From positions 1-16,053 of the forward strand of contig CAZPZZ010000095.1 in NCBI GenBank assembly GCA_964591245.1: DNA of 16,053 nucleotides, read 5' to 3'. Origin of the DNA: CAZPZZ01 sp964591245. Lineage in GTDB: Bacteria; Acidobacteriota; Vicinamibacteria; Vicinamibacterales; UBA8438. Shown here in pieces: positions 13,580-16,053 of this stretch. Numbering within the stretch: the stretch's first letter is position 1; every line of letters starts with the position of its first letter. The position numbers and the translations under genes were made by a program. The notes beneath the pieces are model-generated. The model searched no databases. It was given only the letters and a program-made list of their open reading frames with translations, and was not told where the DNA came from.

Positions 13580-13676
13580 GTCAGATGACGAACCATAAAT
13601 CTGTGGTGAAAAATCAGGAACGGGTCAATGGATGTCCCACATCCAGAAGCCCGTCAAGAACGCCAAGAACCGTACG

Positions 13677-14093
13677 CTATTCACCCATGAGCTGTACAAC
13701 GAACGGCCGCTTTCGCGGCCGGGTATCACACTCCAGTAATACGATCTGCTGCCAGGTGCCCAGCAAGAGTTGACTCTGCGCGAACGGCAATGCCAGCGAG
13801 GGACCCAATAACGCCGCACGCACATGACTCGATCCGTTGTCGTCACCCCACCGTTCGTGGTGCGCGTACTGCCCATCGAACGGAGCGAGTCGATCGAGCA
13901 ATCGGTTCAGATCCGCGACCGCCCCGGGTTCGTACTCGATCGTCGTCACCGCCGCCGTCGATCCCACCACGCTGACGGTCGCCAATCCGTTCACGAGCTC
14001 AGACTCGGCGATTGCCCGGGCCACCAACGGGGTCACATCGTGCACATCGCCCTGGCCAGATGTCTGTATCTCATGTTGCGTGTTGGTAACCAT
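13677..14093 (-). CDS. yjbQ: YjbQ / UPF0047 family protein
   Basis: 138 residues, the standard length for UPF0047. Diagnostic segments are DVTPLVARAIAESELVNGLA (19-38), GSTAAVTTIEYEPGAVADL (44-62), YAHHERWGDDNGSSHVRAAL (76-95) and GTWQQIVLLECDTRPRKR (112-129). E. coli YjbQ and relatives have weak thiamine-phosphate synthase activity, and the group is annotated as secondary thiamine-phosphate synthase; the true role is unsettled. The His cluster and Asp residues in the HHERWGDDNGSSH stretch are likely active-site or metal residues. The ATG at 14093 is preceded by TATGAT, with no Shine-Dalgarno. It heads a minus-strand run with the M16 pair; a functional tie to the proteases is not evident. Confidence 0.92.
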   Translation of the reverse strand: MVTNTQHEIQTSGQGDVHDVTPLVARAIAESELVNGLATVSVVGSTAAVTTIEYEPGAVADLNRLLDRLAPFDGQYAHHERWGDDNGSSHVRAALLGPSLALPFAQSQLLLGTWQQIVLLECDTRPRKRPFVVQLMGE

Positions 14094-14108
14094 TGGTTCG
14101 AGGAGGCA

Positions 14109-14114
14109 TCATAC
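14109..14114 (-). promoter_or_regulatory. -10-like hexamer (TATGAT) upstream of yjbQ
   Basis: TATGAT on the minus strand, 15 bases before the yjbQ ATG; transcription about 7 bases downstream would leave a leader of roughly 8 bases. No -35 is obvious. The rest of the 163-base divergent gap to 14256 shows no other clear signal apart from the plus-strand element at 14241. Confidence 0.35.
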
Positions 14115-14240
14115 TGCGACGCCGGTCGCAACATGCCCGTGTGCGTCAAATAACGAATCCCTGAACACAACATCGACAGGCGACACGCCCCATCCCTGGC
14201 CTAGGCAGCACAATCACCCCCATCGCGGCCTCGACGATCA

Positions 14241-14249
14241 TGGTACGAT
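14241..14249 (+). promoter_or_regulatory. Extended -10 element before the secreted protein gene
   Basis: TGGTACGAT fits TGnTAnnnT and ends 7 bases before the ATG at 14257. There is no Shine-Dalgarno in between, so a leaderless transcript is likely. GATAAT, offset by 3 bases, is an alternative reading. Confidence 0.4.
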
Positions 14250-14256
14250 AATTTGC

Positions 14257-14790
14257 ATGTACTCTTTGCTCCTTGCCGTGACGTGGCTCCTTCTGGGTTC
14301 AACCTCCTCCGCGCTGGGACAACCCACTCTTGCCTACGATGCACCCAGTGACTGGATCCAGCAGTCGGCGAATTCGCCAATGCGGGTCACCGAATTTCAA
14401 CTCCCACGCGTGCCAGGTGATGCCGAAGACGGGGAACTCGTGGTGTTTTACTTCGGTGGCAGTGGAGGCAGCGTCGACGCCAACCTGGAACGCTGGATCA
14501 GCCAGATGGAACAACCGGATGGGCGTTCCTCATTCGAAGTAGCCGCCACCACTGGATTCGATGCCAACGGACTTGCCGTGACATTGCTCGACGTGCCGGG
14601 CACGTACGTCGCAAGCGTTCGCCCCGGCTCATCGGAGCGCCTCAACAAGCCAGGCTTCCGCCTACTGGCCGCCGTCGTAGAAACTCCGATTGGCCCGTTC
14701 TTTTTCAAACTTACCGGGCCAGCTCGCACTGTCGCGCAATGGGAAAACACCTACAGCACATTTCTACGCAGCGTACGGATAACAGAGTAG
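14257..14790 (+). CDS. Secreted protein of unknown function with an N-terminal signal peptide
   Basis: 177 residues. The first 22 form a signal peptide with a short hydrophobic core (MYSLLLAVTWLLLGS) and a possible cleavage after SSALG. The mature part starts with a conserved-looking block, TLAYDAPSDWIQQ, then MRVTEFQLPRVPGDAEDGEL, VVFYFGGSGGSVDANLERWI, QMEQPDG, a LPVTLLDVPGTYVAS-like strand and RLNKPGFRLLAAVVE with FFFKLTGPARTVAQWE. I recognise this as a conserved hypothetical family of exported proteins in environmental bacteria but cannot name it or give a function. It looks like one compact beta-rich domain, probably periplasmic. ATG 14257 is chosen because it starts the signal peptide; the longer frame from 13837 runs over yjbQ. 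It is divergent from yjbQ and convergent with the second acyl-CoA dehydrogenase. Confidence 0.85.
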   Translation: MYSLLLAVTWLLLGSTSSALGQPTLAYDAPSDWIQQSANSPMRVTEFQLPRVPGDAEDGELVVFYFGGSGGSVDANLERWISQMEQPDGRSSFEVAATTGFDANGLAVTLLDVPGTYVASVRPGSSERLNKPGFRLLAAVVETPIGPFFFKLTGPARTVAQWENTYSTFLRSVRITE

Positions 14791-14806
14791 ACCCCAGACG
14801 ACCCGT

Positions 14807-14818
14807 GGGCGCACGCCC
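14807..14818. terminator. Small GC-rich hairpin between convergent genes, weak terminator candidate
   Basis: GGGC-GCAC-GCCC, a 4-bp stem in the 78-base gap between the secreted-protein stop and the stop of the acyl-CoA dehydrogenase. No T tract follows. It is noted because this is where termination must occur on both strands. Confidence 0.2.
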
Positions 14819-14868
14819 GACCCGCGCCTCACGCGCACACTTGACCACGCGCCCGATCACCCCTACGG

Positions 14869-16044
14869 CTATCGGAGACCCAGTCCAAACTCGGCAATCA
14901 ACTTTCGATGCAACTCGCTCGTTCCCTCGCCGATTTCGAGCGTCTTCGCCTCGAGTAATAACCGCCCGATCTCATACTCCGACGAGAAACCGTACCCCCC
15001 GAAAATCTGGATGGCATCAAGGGCGTTCTTGGTCGCTGCCTCGCTCGCCATGAGTTTTGCCATTGAGGCTTCCATCGAACAGCGCTCGATACCGGCATCC
15101 TTCATCCGTCCCAAGCGATACACCAGGGCACGAGCAGCTTCGGTACGGCAAATCATGTCTGCGATCTTCTGCTGCACCATCTGAAACTCGCCGATCGCCT
15201 GCCCAAACGCCCGGCGCTCGCGCGCGTAGGGTAGCGTCAAGTCCACGGCTCGCTGGGCCTGACCGATACACCGAGCCGCAACCGAAAACCGACCTGTATC
15301 GAGTGCTGCTCCCAGAATAGGAAACCCCCGCCCCGGCTCCCCGAGCAACGCATCCTCAGGCACCTCAACGTCATCGAAGTGCACCTCAGCCACGTTGTCG
15401 CGCTGTAAGGTGCGCATCGGCAAGGGACTGATCTGAACCCCGGGTGTAGACGGCTCGAGCAAAAACATCGTGACTCCGCGGTGCTTTTGAGCCGGATCCA
15501 CTGTCGCCGCGACAATAAAAACGCCTGCCTCGGCGGCATGGGAGATGAAAACTTTGCTCCCGCGCAGGGTCCAGCCACCGTCACGCGGGATCGCCTGCGT
15601 TGCCAGACCGGCAAGGTCAGTCCCTCCGCCAGGTTCCGTCAGACACGCCGAGGCCAAGGTCTCTCCCGCAGCCAAGGGTGGCAGCCAACGCCGTCGCTGT
15701 GCCTCTGTCCCGAACCGTAGAATGGCACTTCCCACCAGGGAGTTGGCCACGGAAACAGCCGATGCGACAACCCAGTCGACTCGGGCCAACTCCTCACAGA
15801 CAATGCCGTAAGTCACGACGTCACTGAACGAACCACCATATTCCTCCGGGATCAGTGGCGCGAGATATCCGAGTGGTGCCAACCGGGCAATAAGCTCACG
15901 CGGGTATCGCGCCTCACGTTCATGCTGCTCCACCGTCGGAAGAATCTCTGCCTCGGCAAATTCCCGTACGGCCGCGCGAACCTGCCGTTGCGTATCGGTC
16001 AAATCAAAATCAGCCATCCGGCCCAACAGACTGGGGTCGCTCAT
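14869..16044 (-). CDS. Acyl-CoA dehydrogenase (short/medium-chain type, canonical catalytic Glu)
   Basis: 391 residues and apparently complete. LAPLIPEEYGGSFSD (61-75), ACLTEPGGGTDLAG (133-146, flavin loop), LRGSKVFISHA (160-170), FGQAIGEFQMVQQKIADM (280-297) and IQIFGGYGFSSEYEIGRLL (346-364) are standard. LEIGEGTSELHRKLIAE (369-385) carries the catalytic base as Glu373 in the GEGT(S/T)E motif of short- and medium-chain dehydrogenases. It therefore differs from the dehydrogenase at 1655-2812, which lacks this Glu. It likely oxidises a short or branched acyl-CoA and reduces ETF. ATG 16042-16044 is used, but ATG 16015-16017 (MADFDLTDTQRQ) is the more usual family start. The frame is still open to the window edge, so a longer form cannot be excluded. 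Confidence 0.93.
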   Translation of the reverse strand: MSDPSLLGRMADFDLTDTQRQVRAAVREFAEAEILPTVEQHEREARYPRELIARLAPLGYLAPLIPEEYGGSFSDVVTYGIVCEELARVDWVVASAVSVANSLVGSAILRFGTEAQRRRWLPPLAAGETLASACLTEPGGGTDLAGLATQAIPRDGGWTLRGSKVFISHAAEAGVFIVAATVDPAQKHRGVTMFLLEPSTPGVQISPLPMRTLQRDNVAEVHFDDVEVPEDALLGEPGRGFPILGAALDTGRFSVAARCIGQAQRAVDLTLPYARERRAFGQAIGEFQMVQQKIADMICRTEAARALVYRLGRMKDAGIERCSMEASMAKLMASEAATKNALDAIQIFGGYGFSSEYEIGRLLLEAKTLEIGEGTSELHRKLIAEFGLGLR

Positions 16045-16053
16045 CTCGGTCGT

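Noticed and set aside
13837..14256. 140-residue N-terminal extension of the secreted-protein frame
   Set aside because: It runs antisense over yjbQ and would bury the signal peptide that begins at ATG 14257.

Overview
The window is a dense, high-GC bacterial chromosomal segment. Genes are packed with overlaps of 1 to 11 bases, and no non-coding gap exceeds about 165 bases. I see no transposase, phage gene, CRISPR array, rRNA or tRNA. The gene mix (CaiB-type CoA-transferase, MaoC hydratase and acyl-CoA dehydrogenases, a cytoplasmic M16 protease pair, a FOXRED1-like flavoprotein, DUF1343/NamZ) suggests an uncultured environmental aerobe. Acidobacteriota or a similar phylum is my guess, but the sequence does not fix the taxonomy.

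Left block (1-2812, minus strand): an acyl-CoA dehydrogenase, a CaiB/BaiF class III CoA-transferase and a MaoC hydratase that runs off the left edge. They look like one operon for CoA-activated dicarboxylic or branched short-chain acids (itaconate/mesaconate-like), with ACAD stop and CoA-transferase start overlapping as TGATG. The CoA-transferase carries an in-frame amber codon (588-590), and the normal family C-terminus continues in the same frame for 36 more codons.

Centre (2966-9238): an orphan Dam-like adenine-N6 methyltransferase (minus) stands back to back with a plus-strand run of six genes: NamZ/DUF1343, SRPBCC protein, FOXRED1-like FAD oxidoreductase, class I O-methyltransferase, a 65-residue GatC/AtzG-like protein, and an amidase-signature hydrolase. 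The small protein overlaps the methyltransferase by 11 bases and the amidase by 4, so it is probably a real accessory subunit.

Right block: a single-domain rhodanese (minus) diverges from an alpha/beta hydrolase (plus) across a 34-base region containing an 8-bp inverted repeat. Next, on the minus strand, come a YjbQ/UPF0047 protein and two M16 peptidases, one with an intact HxxEH zinc site and one that has lost it but keeps the R/Y pair. This is the layout of heterodimeric M16B proteases. A small secreted protein of unknown function lies divergent to yjbQ. A second acyl-CoA dehydrogenase with a canonical catalytic Glu reaches the right edge.

A theme across the window is gene starts with no Shine-Dalgarno but a -10-like hexamer 5 to 7 bases upstream (4034, 7025, 9765, 14257), consistent with leaderless transcripts. 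Genes at 443, 2812 and 9730 instead have clear Shine-Dalgarno sequences.
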